Positions 12,468-24,163 of a stretch of DNA of 64,000 nt are shown in pieces. Positions within the stretch are counted from its first letter, which is position 1. The number at the start of each line of letters is the position of its first letter. Origin of the DNA: Owenia fusiformis (lineage: Eukaryota; Annelida; Polychaeta; Sabellida; Oweniidae); the NCBI GenBank assembly GCA_903813345.2, contig CAIIXF020000001.1:29501915-29565914 (forward strand), given 5' to 3'. Both the position numbers and the translations under genes were made by a program. Under the pieces are notes generated by a model. The model was not told where the DNA came from, searched no databases, and saw only the letters and a list, made by a program, of their open reading frames with translations.

Positions 12468-12582
12468 CTAAAATATTGCCGGTGGTCTGAAACTCCTTTG
12501 ATTCAACACACTCTTCAACATTTTCTGCAGTTATCTGTGATATAAATATCATTAAAAACAAAATATTTAAAAAAAATTCCAT
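12468..12582 (-). CDS. Candidate signal-peptide exon (NEMP or the Cys-rich protein)
   Basis: ATG at 12582 opens 38 codons plus one base, ending at donor G|GTACAT. The peptide begins MEFFLNILFLMIFISQITA, a textbook signal sequence, followed by an acidic stretch with one cysteine. It diverges from the DNPEP start codon 219 bp away. NEMP proteins carry a signal peptide, so it could be NEMP exon 1. Its phase also fits the Cys-rich exon at 10991. Which one it joins is unresolved. Confidence 0.5.
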
Positions 12583-12801
12583 TTTCAAATTTTTTACGAT
12601 AGTCTCAACGTTCAAAATATAAGATTTACATTGTGTAAAAACCCTAATGCCAATTCAATTTTATTTTTGTACACAAACGTATAAAATTATTTATTTGCAG
12701 AGTCTGAGGTATTAATATTCAGAGTTGTTTGTGTAACTTTTCTAAATTTCTTGGAGATTTGAGACTAAAGTGGCCAAGTAAAAAAGAAGAGAAAGATAAG
12801 G
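12583..12801. promoter_or_regulatory. Possible bidirectional promoter between divergent first exons
   Basis: This short spacer separates the minus-strand signal-peptide exon from the DNPEP start codon. It holds the DNPEP 5' UTR (purine-rich AAAAAAGAAGAGAAAGATAAGG just before ATG). No TATA box or other clear motif was seen. Confidence 0.35.
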
Positions 12802-15800
12802 ATGGTAAGTCATTATATATTCACTGTTTTTGTCTCTTTACACTTCATGATTTAACTAAATAGTTATCTGTCAAATATATGAAGGTATAAAGCACTTCAG
12901 GAACAAGTTTTATGATCAAATTGTAAATTAAAGGCCATAAATTGTGTTGATAGAACATTGGGCCTACTTGAACTTTGACAGTCCTAATTTTTGTGTTATT
13001 TTTTTGTCTAGAAAACTATGTGGTTAGTAAAACATTTATATGTCTCTGCTATAATAATAGGATGAGGAAAATTTTCTTCCTACATTTCATTGCTTCATAG
13101 GTAACCTCAGTTGTCAGTTCTTCAGTCTCAATTTTTACTTGGTTTGATGATGGTGATTTTCTGTACTGTACACTGACAGCTACACATCATCCCAAAAAGT
13201 GTTGGTGAAGTGCAGTAGATAGGTAGGGGGGAGGGGGGTTCACGGTCTTGAAGCAATTATTGTGTTGTAGAGTCACGGTTTCTCTTGTAGATGCTGCTTT
13301 AATTTCAGGTTCTTGTTATTATTGGGTCACATCCTCTGGAATCAAGTACAATCAAGTAACTTTTCAACCTGTCCTTTCTTTTCTCATTCCTTTCATCCAT
13401 CCATCAACAATTTTCAGACAGATGATAACTATCATTAATTCAGACTTGTACTTATATCGATTTTATGGGGGTCCTTACTGGTAATTTACACTCCTTTTCC
13501 CAGCTCTTACTTTTTGAATCTCAACCCATGATGTAATCCAAAGGATCCTGCAAAAATTTAAAGATTTATAGTAAAAGCATAAGCATTTCTTTCAGAATTC
13601 CAAGGAAGCTGTACTATCTGCTGCCCGTCAGTTTCTTGGCTTTGTGAACAGGTCACCTTCTCCATATCATGGTACGTTTGCATGTAGATTACGACACACA
13701 CACAATTACATGTATGCCATATGTGATGTAAGATTTTCTTATATATACAGCTTAGATTCTGTGATGTTCTAGTGCCCTGAAGAACAGAGGCCTAGTAGTA
13801 ATTTTTCTTGAAAAGAATAGTTCTAGCAGTAAACTAATCAGAAGAATAATCAGAAGTGTTGCATGTTTAAATGTACTAGCACCATTGTGAAGGTAATGTT
13901 AATGCGTCGACCATGTTAAGGTATGACTTGAATCAAGTACACTCTTTGCTGTGCAGCCCAATCTGGAATTTTCCATGATGTGCTCTCAGTTTATTGATAG
14001 TTGATAAATGGCCAATATAACCAGTGTATATGCTCATAAAGCTGGCGGATCTGCCCCCCCCCTTGGAGAAAGAGTCGAAGGCATGCGAGGCGAATCCTGG
14101 AAACCCGGGTTTGGGAAAGCAGGGTTCACTGTACGACAGTGAACAGGAGGTTTACAGTCAGACCCGGGTGCGCCATCCCTTATTTAAACATTGGTTTCGC
14201 AGACCAGTGTTTAATGCCATTCCAAACAAAATAAGTATTTAATGAGGCCACGAAATATAGAAGTTTGTTTTATTAGAATTTCATACGTGTTATTTTGTAT
14301 CTACCAAGACGTTAAACATATTGGAAATAGTTACGTATTTTGACTGGTCTAAAATGTGCAAAGCTAGAAGACCCCTTATACTTCGTTCGTTCTCTATTTT
14401 GACTAAGATAATATATCAGTACAATGGCTACTAAAACAAGGAAAATTGGCCAGTAGAGATGAGGAACTTGAAACAAATTAATTTTTATTCATATATATGA
14501 ATACTATTTGATTTAAATACAATTCCACGCTATTACCATCCTCCAGTGTTGCAATTTCTATTGTGTCTGTCTGGGATAAAATCTTACATATTACAATTGA
14601 TAACGAGGAACCCTTCAAATAAAAACAATTAAATCACACGAACGATCACACGAAAATAACACGAACGAGTCTAATTATGAACTGTTCACATTTTTGCAAA
14701 GGCGGATTTGGATATCGGCAAACCCGGGTTTTGAGGGCGCGACTTATGGCAACGAGTACTTCTGCCCCCTTGGGTGGGCCAAGAAAAAAAATAGGGTTCA
14801 AAAACAATTTTGAGCCAAAAGAGGCCTTAAGGCACCAAAAGGTGGGCCTTTTGGTCACCCACCTTTTGGTCATTACTGGGTCTTCTAAGGCCTTATTTTT
14901 AGGACCAATTTTTGAGAGAATGGGCCGCAAAATTTTTGGTTTGAGGTGCCCAAAATTTTTTTACAGGGAATTTTTTTTCTCTGGCTTGAAATTTAGCCCC
15001 CCCCCACCCTTGTTGGTTCCCAGATCCGCCCCTGCATTATATTTATACTATTTTGTCCTGTTTGTTGTTTGACATGTTTTTTCACTTGTAGCTGTTGAGG
15101 AATGTCGCACTAGGTTGCTGGCTGCTGGCTTTACTGAGCTGAGAGAGGTGGACAAGTGGGAAATTAAACCATCCAACAAGGTTAGAAAAATAATGAATAA
15201 TGCAGTTTATGATTAAACAGTATCGTAATTTGCTTTAATTTGGTGGATTGGTCAAATTTTGAAATTTTGGCTGCGATTTAATTATGCAGATTCACCCATC
15301 TGTAAAATATGGATATTGGCTAGCTACTCTTGGAAGTCATGTGGTCAGGTTACTCTTAGGTGGCACAGGGAGATTTTACCTTCATGTGTGGGCTAAAATG
15401 TTATAAAATGGGCCTACAATAAAAAATATTGAAAGAATTCTCAAAAATTGGTGGAGACTTAATTTGGTGTTTTTTATCAATCTGCAAAATCCGCCGTATC
15501 AAAATGGCCTTCAAATTAAGGCAATTCAGTATACAGATTGGTGGGGCCATTATCATTTTGGATTTGTTATTAAAAATGCTCTACACAGTCATGAGAATCC
15601 AAAACCTGTATGGTTTAAAAGTGTGTAAGATTGTGTGGAAGATTGTTTAAGAAAAACTTGTGTGACAATAATGCCGAGGATAAAACGTTTGAAAACTTTA
15701 TGGTGTATTATATTTCAGTATTTTGTAACCAGAAACAAGTCAACCATCATAGCATTTGCAGTAGGAGGACGTTATGTTCCTGGTAATGGCTTCACTATAA

Positions 15801-18800
15801 CTGGAGCTCACACAGACAGTCCATGTTTGAAGGTAATCATGATTTATAGCATACAGCAAAATACATAATGTTTAATAGTGTGCTCAATAAGCCAACATGG
15901 AGTGCAGCATTTGTGAATCGCAAAATCTTTAAATTTTCAGTCTTCATTTAGTTGTCAATTTTGGCCATTCCATCTGCCCACACGTTTTTTGGCTTAGTAT
16001 TTTAGGTGAAGCCAGTGTCTAAAAAGATTGCCCATGGCTATGTGCAGCTAGGAGTATCAACCTATGGTGGCGGAATATGGCATTCATGGTTTGATAGAGA
16101 TCTCACCATTGCAGGCAGGGTAGTTGTAAAGGTACACTCATTTTTGAATGATCTTTATATTTAGCCATAATAGTTCATTGCAGTGAGAAATTATTTCATG
16201 GTTTGCAGTACAGTACAAGAAATCATCTAACAATCTAAAAGTTGGGTATTTAAGTCTATATTATGTTTGTTTTCAATAAATAAATTGATAACTTGAAACC
16301 ATGTGATTTAAGGTCAGGGACTGATTTGTTTCGAAATATCCTACAGTCCACCTGATAAATTAGCGTGCAATTTTTTTCAAAGGAATTTTATTTATTTTAT
16401 TTATTCAAATGAACTTTATTGTTGCCTAGTGATCTCCCTAGCAACTGGGTGCTGCAGCCAGTTCAGTATGTAACAAACATTTTTCAATTTCAAACCAGTT
16501 CAGATTTTGGAAAGCATGAAAATTTCCTAATCACTACTGTATACCATCGTCAGTTCCCACACTCAATCACTACGTTCTATCTATGAGGATAGGTCCGAAG
16601 CTTGATGAAGCAAGATGACTGTATACAAGTACGTAAGGTAAGAATGTTGCTCAATTTTACACAAAATCATTCATGGTTAGAACACTATAGTTGTATGTAA
16701 TGTGGTTAACTTTTTCACTTTCAGAATGGCAGCAAGCTTGAGCACAAGTTGATCCATGTTGACAGGCCTATACTGAGGGTGCCTAACATCTGTATACATC
16801 TTCAGAGGGACATGAATGATCAGTTTGTCTTCAACAATGAGACACAATTGTAAGTTAATTAGAACATCTTAGAGTACATATATTCATTCAGTCAGTCTGG
16901 TCAATAATAACTTCATGTTAAGTCATCTTAACATAAAACATGAGAATAACTGAGTTTGATACAATTTACATTTTTATCCACTAGTGGATGTAAATTGTAC
17001 TATTGGGCTATTGTACAATTGTGAAAAAAGCAGATTTCCTCAAAATGAAGCAGTATAAGAGCCAGGACGAATGGTCTTAATTACCAGCATTGACCCCATA
17101 AAATGGATATAATCATTGGTTCAGGTGATCGGTAGTTTCCATCCAGGCCCGTAGCCAGAATTTTTCAAGGGGGGGGTTCACTTTTCCCCAAAATTCTAGG
17201 GGGGGTTCACTTTGGCTTATTTGGCCAAAAATCACACAAAAAATGGTCAGAATGGTGAAAAACTGCATGATTTTGAAAGAAATTTTGGCCAGGGGGGGGG
17301 TCGCCCAAACCCCCCGAACCCCCCCTGGCTACGGGCCTGCCATCTGTCCAAAAAATTGTTGACAGGTACACTGAAGGACATATGGTCAGACTCACCTATC
17401 GTGTGAGCCATAAACCATATAGCATATCCATCAAAAATAATTGAATATTCTCATTGATCATTTAAGACATTTATACAATAGTTCTTTATATCTAGGATGC
17501 CTCTACCTTCATCAAGACTGCATTTACACTATAGTTAACAAGTCACAACATGTACATGTTTGCATTTCAGAGCCCCTGTTCTTGCCACATGTGTGCAACA
17601 GGAACTCCAAGGTCCGGCAAACCAGGATGAAAACAAGAAGGTAAATCTGATCCAGAAAATAAGATTACGGAAACAGTTTTGATCAAGGCAGCAAAGTCAT
17701 CATTCTATTCCAGACTGATTTGATATTCCAATGTACTAACCTCCACCAGAAGGCCAATTCGCCTGACATAGCCTTGATTCCAAAATGCTGATCTTGATTC
17801 CCCTCACAGGCATTTCCATAATTATGCTGACTCTTTTGCAGGAGAAACACCATCCAATTATTACAAAAATAATATGTGATGAGCTAGAAGTGAAACCAGA
17901 TCAGATCATGGACTTCGAGTTGATGCTTGCTGACACCCAGCCTGCTGTAAGTGAACTTAAACTAGGAATACTTTTTATTTTCTCAAAACTTTCTTCTGTG
18001 TTATCAACTTCAACGACCAGTTCTCTCTGTTATTTGTGCTCATGAGGACCAATTAAGCAAAAAATGTGAATTTCAATGGTCTCGTGGAAGTAGGCGACAA
18101 AATAATTAAAACAGCTCATATCCAAACATGCCAAAGTCATTGATCAATATTTTTGATACCACAATATTTGTTTGCAGTTTGCTGTTTACCTCATGTGTTG
18201 TTCCCCAGTATTAGACTATTTTTTCAACACATACTGTATTATACTTATTATATGCTTGCTGAAAATATCACTTGTCCAAGATCGAAACTAACGGCCAATG
18301 ATAATGTGGCACGCTATTGTGACAATATTGTTTGTTTCAGACAATAGGTGGTGCTCTGGAGGAGTTCATATTTTCCCCACGGTTGGACAATTTACTGAAT
18401 TGTTATTGTGCTTTGGAGGTAATTATGTTGCAATATTTGCGGTTGGATTGGTTTACTTCCAAATATTACATAAAAAGTAAGAAATAGTCAGAACTGTAGG
18501 CATATTGTTCAATTATAACATTTTTTTAAATTGTGTTAATTGTTTCTAGTATCTTGTATCTTTCCCTTTTGATGCTTTAGAAATGTACTTATTGCATTTC
18601 AAAGACTGTGATTAATGTTAGGATTGTACTGGATTGATTTTTTCAGGGCCTTGTAAACTCTTGTGAAGGAGATACTTTAAATGAGGACCCAAACATCAGG
18701 ATGATCAGTCTCTTTGATAATGAAGAGGTACATGTCTGAATTAGTCTGTTCTAAGTCTGTTCAAAAATATTTCAACTATAATTAAACTTAATAAGTTTTC

Positions 18801-20592
18801 ACATACATTGTACAGTAGTTATAACTTCTAATGTAAACTTAAACTCACTGATGTCACTGAATATTATTTTGAGATTTTTAATTCTAGATTTTATTTCGCT
18901 ACATGTATATTTTAATATTCACTGTAGGTTGGATCATCCAGTGCTCAGGGAGCTGCCTCCATGCTACAGGAGCATGTACTTAGGAGGCTCAGCTCAGGGG
19001 GAGGTCCCACAGCCTTTGAGGAGGCAATCCCCAAGTCTTACATGCTCAGTGCTGACCAGGCACATGCCATTCACCCCAACTACAGGTATATCATTAACAT
19101 GAAAGTCATCAAGCCCTTCTTGCCCATACACTATTGTATTTTCTTCAATATGTGAAAGAAGAGGACAGTTTGTATAAACTACATGTGAAAATATATTTCA
19201 GGCCCATAGTCAGTTTTTGTCAAGGGGGGTTCACTTTTCAAAAAAATTCCAGTGCACATTTGACCATTTTGGCCACATGAAATCACATGAAAAGTACTCG
19301 GAATAGTGACAAAATGCATGATATTGAAACAATTTTTGGCCAGTGGGTTGAACCCCCTTAGCTATGGGCCTAATATTTACTCTTAGTAAGTAGTCTAGAT
19401 CATTTCATTGGAATTGCTCCAGGGATCTGTCATTTTTTCAATAACATGTTCTCAACATGTATACCTGTCTTCTCACAAGTTTTGCACATTTGACAAGTTT
19501 TCACATCCCTATTTTGCTGACAGTTAGCATGCCATTTACCTTCTAGCATTGTCTAGACTGTACTGTTTTCCAGTGAGAAACATGAGATGCAACATCGTCC
19601 AGGTCTGCATGAAGGTATCGTCATTAAGATCAATGCTAACCAGCGCTATGCCAGCACTGCTATCACACAATCCATCCTCCGTGAAATAGCCACCAGAGTT
19701 AATGTACCCCTCCAGGTATGACATTAAATAGTTTATCTTTGATTAAGGTTCCAGCCTTTGGTATGCCCAAGGTCTAAATTGTTTATATCTCATTTGGAAA
19801 ACATACCAATTGAATTAAATGACTTATTTCTAGTTTGGGAGATTCACCATGTTATAAAATCACAAAAAGTGAAATATCTTTTCTTGCATTGGACAAATAA
19901 CATTTTCTCTTACTGGACATGTTTTAATTTGCAAACCTATTAGATACATAGGGGTGATATGAAAATTGAACAGATGAATATTTAAGTTGAAGGGTACTTT
20001 CTTCTATACCTGCCATGCTATCAGACCCGAACGAGCCACCTGGTGGTGAAACTGGTAACTACCTACTAGCATCAGTTTAATTACATCTTTCAACTTGTAG
20101 GATTTTGTTGTGAGGAATGACTCCGCGTGTGGAAGTACTATTGGACCAATAATGTCTGCTAAGCTAGGTATGCCCACTGTAGATATTGGGGCTCCCCAGC
20201 TAAGCATGCACTCAATACGTGAAATGTGCTGCACATCGAGTGTCCTACAATCAGTACAGCTTTATAAGGTATGGTGGCTCTTTCATAATATGTTAAAAAC
20301 TGCTGTTTCTAAAAGGACCAAAAAGCATCAAACAATTCATACACTGTAACCTGGGGTAATTTGACCACTTTTTCAAAGGAAATCTGAAAATTTGCTTCTT
20401 TATATAGTTTAGCGTAACAGTTTTTCTCCAGATTTTCCATTTATTGCATTTCAGAAGGTCTATAGTCTGATAGTTCAGCAAATAATGTTGCAATTTTAAT
20501 TTCTAAAAACCAGTTTGATAAAATATGAATGGTATGTTTTCCAGGGTTTTTTCGAACTTTATCCAGAGGTGTTCGCTTCCTGTGACTTCTAA
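12802..20592 (+). CDS. DNPEP: Aspartyl aminopeptidase (M18), 14 exons, complete
   Basis: Exons: 12802-12804, 13596-13671, 15092-15180, 15719-15832, 16006-16131, 16725-16849, 17571-17640, 17842-17946, 18341-18418, 18647-18727, 18928-19085, 19574-19715, 20101-20268, 20545-20592. All junctions are GT-AG and keep frame, giving 460 residues (human about 475-485). It is a cytosolic zinc exopeptidase removing N-terminal Asp/Glu. Conserved landmarks: [18 protein letters not shown] near the N terminus, [10 protein letters not shown] (His87, Asp89), PRLDN (Asp252), DNEE (Glu288/289), [12 protein letters not shown] (Asp332, His335) and [11 protein letters not shown] (His426). Exon 1 contributes only the start codon. 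The protein ends [12 protein letters not shown], a little shorter than vertebrate enzymes. All expected metal and catalytic residues are present, so it should be active. Confidence 0.95.
14030..14245. repeat. GC-rich repeat fragment in DNPEP intron 2
   Basis: GGCGGATCTGCCCCCCC, AACCCGGGTTT and a short inverted pair CACTGTACGACAGTG mark a transposon fragment related to the GGCGGATCTGGG elements. The open frame across it is not supported as a gene. Confidence 0.4.
14698..15037. mobile_element. MITE-like inverted-repeat element in DNPEP intron 2
   Basis: It runs from AGGCGGATTTGGATATCGG to CCCAGATCCGCCCCTGC, imperfect inverted ends. The interior contains palindromes such as CCAAAAGGTGGGCC/GGTCACCCACC and long G/C runs. 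Open frames on both strands here are consequences of the palindromes. Confidence 0.6.
17144..17340. mobile_element. MITE: GGCCCGTAGCCAG family, DNPEP intron 6
   Basis: The ends AGGCCCGTAGCCAG and CTGGCTACGGGCCTG are perfect inverted repeats. The interior has GGGGTTCACTTT and a long G tract. Related copies are at 19200-19373, 53310-53480 and 55840-56045. Confidence 0.85.
19199..19373. mobile_element. MITE: GGCCCGTAGCCAG family, DNPEP intron 11
   Basis: This is a diverged copy with ends AGGCCCATAGTCAG and TAGCTATGGGCCT. The interior GGGGTTCACTTTTC, AAATCACATGA and TTTTTGGCCAG match the 17144 copy. Confidence 0.75.
19927..20087 (+). repeat. Dispersed repeat shared with 8440-8595
   Basis: It is the second copy of the GAACGAGCCACCTGGTGGT / AACTGGTAACTACCTACT repeat, ending just before DNPEP exon 13. 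Confidence 0.7.
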
Positions 20593-22220
20593 GCAACTTT
20601 GTGATTTCTAAGCAACTGTATGGCTTCTGAACAAATTCCAAGTTCTCTGTGTTCCAATCTGTGGAAAAGTTAATTCCATCCACAATTACAACAATGATTC
20701 ACTTATCACAGACAATATTACAACAAAACAATTGCAATTCATGATTTGATCTTAGAATAGCAGCTGGACTAGCCATATTGTATTGTTTAATCTCTTGGAG
20801 GTCTGATTTATGAACATTTTGCCAAATGTTATATTAAAGGTGCAATAATGTATGTATAGCAGGATCTTCTACATGTACTTTTCATATTTGGTATTGGCAA
20901 TACAGGACACTGCCAATCATCAAGTCCCATTAAAATGCACACATACATTGGTATGACAAAATATAACTGTTTGTAATAACTTGTCAATTTACTGCATGTT
21001 CACTTTATAAGGGAGACACAGCTTATCAATAATGTACTTAGAAACTGAACAGAAAAATTATACTGGCATATTTAAATGCCCTTGTAGTAATTTTGAAATA
21101 AATAAAGAATGGGATAAAATTCCCCTAAACAAAATGTCTTTTTTTTGTGTGTGAAATCAAAAAAATGTACACAAAGGCAAATGGTGTGATGAGAACATAC
21201 ATAGTGTTATTACAGTATTTGGTTATATCCCTTGTGTGCAGAGAATGTATTTTAGCATGTCCAGTTGAGATTTGAAAGTGGTCAGACTTGAAAAATATCC
21301 TGCTTTAATGAATGCCTTCTTATGGATGGTGACTATGGGCATTACTGTAACTGTATAACCAAGTGACATTCTCCTTGAAAAGTATGTTTTTGTATTCTTT
21401 CATATCAAGTCACATTCAGATTTTAAGGTTAATGTTTGATTGAGGAAATTAGAGATTCTTTTACTATTTATTTGTAATGAATTTTGAAGGCCAACAGCAT
21501 TAAGCCAATAGCCTTTGTTAAATATCAACTGGAAATGTATTATTTGCCCATTTTTATTGGAGAGCTGTGAATTGGAATTAAGATGAAATGAATATCTAAT
21601 TGTGTCAATACATATAATATTGACTCAACAATTTATTACTTTTACCTTTTGAATTAACCATTTCAGATTCAAACAGAAAGAAATCATAGAGAAACCTTAT
21701 TAAATAATACCTATTGGAGTGAAATTGAATTTAATCAATCAAATATTACTGAATAAAGCACTTTTTATGACCTTGCAGTTAGCACATAATCCTGAATATT
21801 TACATGTTGACTTAAACAGTTGTATTGTGTATTTTTAATTTTTGAGTAGGTTGTATAGGGCATTTATTGAATAGTGAGCATGGGGACCTTAGAAACTACA
21901 TGAATGAACCTGACTGTATTGAATTGATCTTACTAGTAATCTATCAGGATAGTTGTCATACAAACAAAACATTTGATTCTTAAACCGTAGCCTTGCAGCA
22001 TAAACACTGTGATAAAACAGAATTGAGGATCTTGTTGTTTATTCTACTCAAGAAAAACATTGGATATGAACCAAAAATAACACGATCTAGCATTATATTT
22101 AACTTTTTGTTGAACTCAAGTTCAATGTTTAATAAAATACTAGTAAGGCATTAGGGTAAGGTCAAAACACAAATACAAACAGGATTAAAAAAGACATCAA
22201 AAATATTAAGCTGTGCAACC
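20593..22220. other. DNPEP 3' UTR and intergenic
   Basis: AT-rich, with no coding exon seen. A polyadenylation hexamer AATAAA occurs at 21101-21106, preceded by a second overlapping one, which would give a 3' UTR of about 0.5 kb. Confidence 0.5.
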
Positions 22221-24163
22221 ATGCCAAGATTTGGAGGTAAAAATCACTTTCTATTTTTAACAATGGATATTTGTATTATTTTCTTGACTATCATGGAAAA
22301 AACTTTGGGACATCTGCCCATGATAATTATTAGTTAATTAACTCATTCTTGTCAGCATAAGTTATTGTGTTTTAATGGGTTTTATTGTAAGAGAGATGTG
22401 ATTATAGAGAATTGCTTAAATTGTCATTGTTTGGAATACATGTATTTAGTTACTGTACGCCCGGTATTATTCGCGTGCGATTAACTTTCGCGCTTTTCGC
22501 GATGGTGTTAAAATCGCGAAAAATTATCGTCGCGAAATTGCCAATTAAATCCCCGGGATTGTTCACGTGATCGTAGCCTGCAATTTGATTGGACATCATA
22601 TACTGAGGAATCCCCGAATACGATAAAATACAGTATGAAGTACGGTAAAGTTATTATGGGAGCCACGCACTTTTGCTTTAATATTAAAAATGACGATGCA
22701 ATAGAGGTTGATATGCAGCTTGCCGATGATAAAGATCCCAGTTATTGTAAATCTCATCCAAATATGACATCAGGTAAGTGCAATTACTGTACATTTAACT
22801 TAATTTACACACGAGTAGCTCGAGAATTCCTGGAATACTAGTAGTAATGCATTTCAAACTTGTGAAATTCGCGAAATTTAATAGCCGCGAAACCGTGTTT
22901 TCGCAAAATTCGCGAAATTAAAGCTCGCGAATAATACCGGGCGTACAGTATATATAATATCAGCTAATACTTGTAAACAACAACAAAAAGACCAAAAAGG
23001 CCAGATCAGAATATCATTTTCTTTGTGAAAGAAGTTCAAAAAAGATTTGGAACCCTCCCTTTAAAAGCTTATGTGGATATTGAAATGACATAAATGGGAC
23101 ATGAAAGTATACTTTTTACTCCTTGTAAAAATAAATCCGTAACCACTACATTATGTTCTATTTCAGCTCCAAAAAGAGGGGCAAATGGTTGGGGGAAGGG
23201 ACTGGTAGATTACAAGACCGTGCAAGTCACTGATCTCAAACTTCGATTAATGTTGGAAGATTTGGCCACACACTTTGGCAAGAAGATTACTCTTCTGGAT
23301 GGAGATTGTGAAAATGCATTGAACAAACACAATGTTTCATGCTATCTGGATAGTGTAGATTCTCAGGTAACAAGCTATAGATTCACTTTAGCCTATAATA
23401 TAGAGGCATTTGCACAATGTTTTTAGCGTATTCAATGTATCTAAAATCTGTAACGCATTCACCAGATTTATGCGTAGGCTTAGCAGTTCAATTAAATCAA
23501 GATGCACTTTGGCGTATGTTTTAGCTATAACCCCTTGTGTGAAACCTCTCTAATACTTTGGTCAAACCACTTATACTGGGTCTTGAACCCCATTAGCGCT
23601 ATTATAAAGTTAGAATTCTTTATGAACATAAGGGAGTATAAGTGACATTGTAATAGAAGCTATTTGAAATATTGTATCGAATAGTCCTCTCATCCCCCAA
23701 ATTGAATTCACTCGATGGCAACATTATCATTCAGTATTCACTATTTTATTTATTTGGCAGTCATTACGTAACCATAGGCATTACTGAGCATATCCAGCAA
23801 CCCATATCTTTTCCCAAATTAAAGGATGTTTTGTTTTACAAGCTTCAATATTATATGGTCTGATCTTTTTTATGCAGCCTAAATCAAGATCGCATGTATT
23901 TTCAGCACATCATGGGCAGAGCAGTTGACATAAAGATTTCGGGGGAGACCTCTGGCTTCTCAGTAATGCAGAAGTTACGGTGGAGTGGTGTTATTCCATT
24001 AAATGACTATCAAATAGTATGCCATGAACACAATGGAGACATGGAGGACTTTCACATACACTTGGCAAGGTTTGGAGACAATAGACCAACATGTTGGATA
24101 ATGCAAAAAGGACATGAATGCAAGCAGGAACATAATTGTTCAAAGACTTGTTCTATAAAGTGA
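22221..24163 (+). CDS. M15-type (VanX/VanY-like) zinc D,D-peptidase-like protein, 3 exons
   Basis: Exons 22221-22236, 23167-23366 and 23906-24163 join in frame to 157 residues. Exon 2 encodes WGKGLVDYKTVQVTDLKLRL and LEDLATHFGKKITLLDG, the helix and strand that precede the active site in M15 peptidases. Across the exon 2/3 junction lies SQHIMGRAVD, an exact S-x-H-x2-G-x-A-x-D signature (His73, Asp80). Later EDFHIHL supplies the E-x2-H pair (Glu119, His122; His124 is nearby). The 7-residue and 3-residue spacings equal those of VanX. Known relatives cleave D-Ala-D-Ala or related peptidoglycan bonds, or are hedgehog-like folds. The C-terminal tail is Cys-rich (Cys at CWIMQKGHEC, NCSKTC). No signal peptide is evident. 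The 16-nt first exon is the weakest part; an alternative start at 23094, reading straight into exon 2, is possible. Confidence 0.75.
22453..22948. mobile_element. Tc1/mariner-type MITE with TA target duplication
   Basis: Terminal inverted repeats CTGTACGCCCGGTATTATTC of about 23 bp are flanked by TA on each side (22451-22452, 22949-22950). The subterminal parts are packed with CGCG/TCGCGA words, unlike the AT-rich host. The element is 496 bp, non-autonomous, and sits in intron 1 of the M15-type gene. An internal frame (22635-22841) is not supported as a gene. Confidence 0.9.

Noticed and set aside
22635-22841. 68-codon frame as exon 1 of the M15-type gene
   Set aside because: It lies wholly inside the CpG-rich MITE and does not splice in phase more convincingly than the short exon at 22221.
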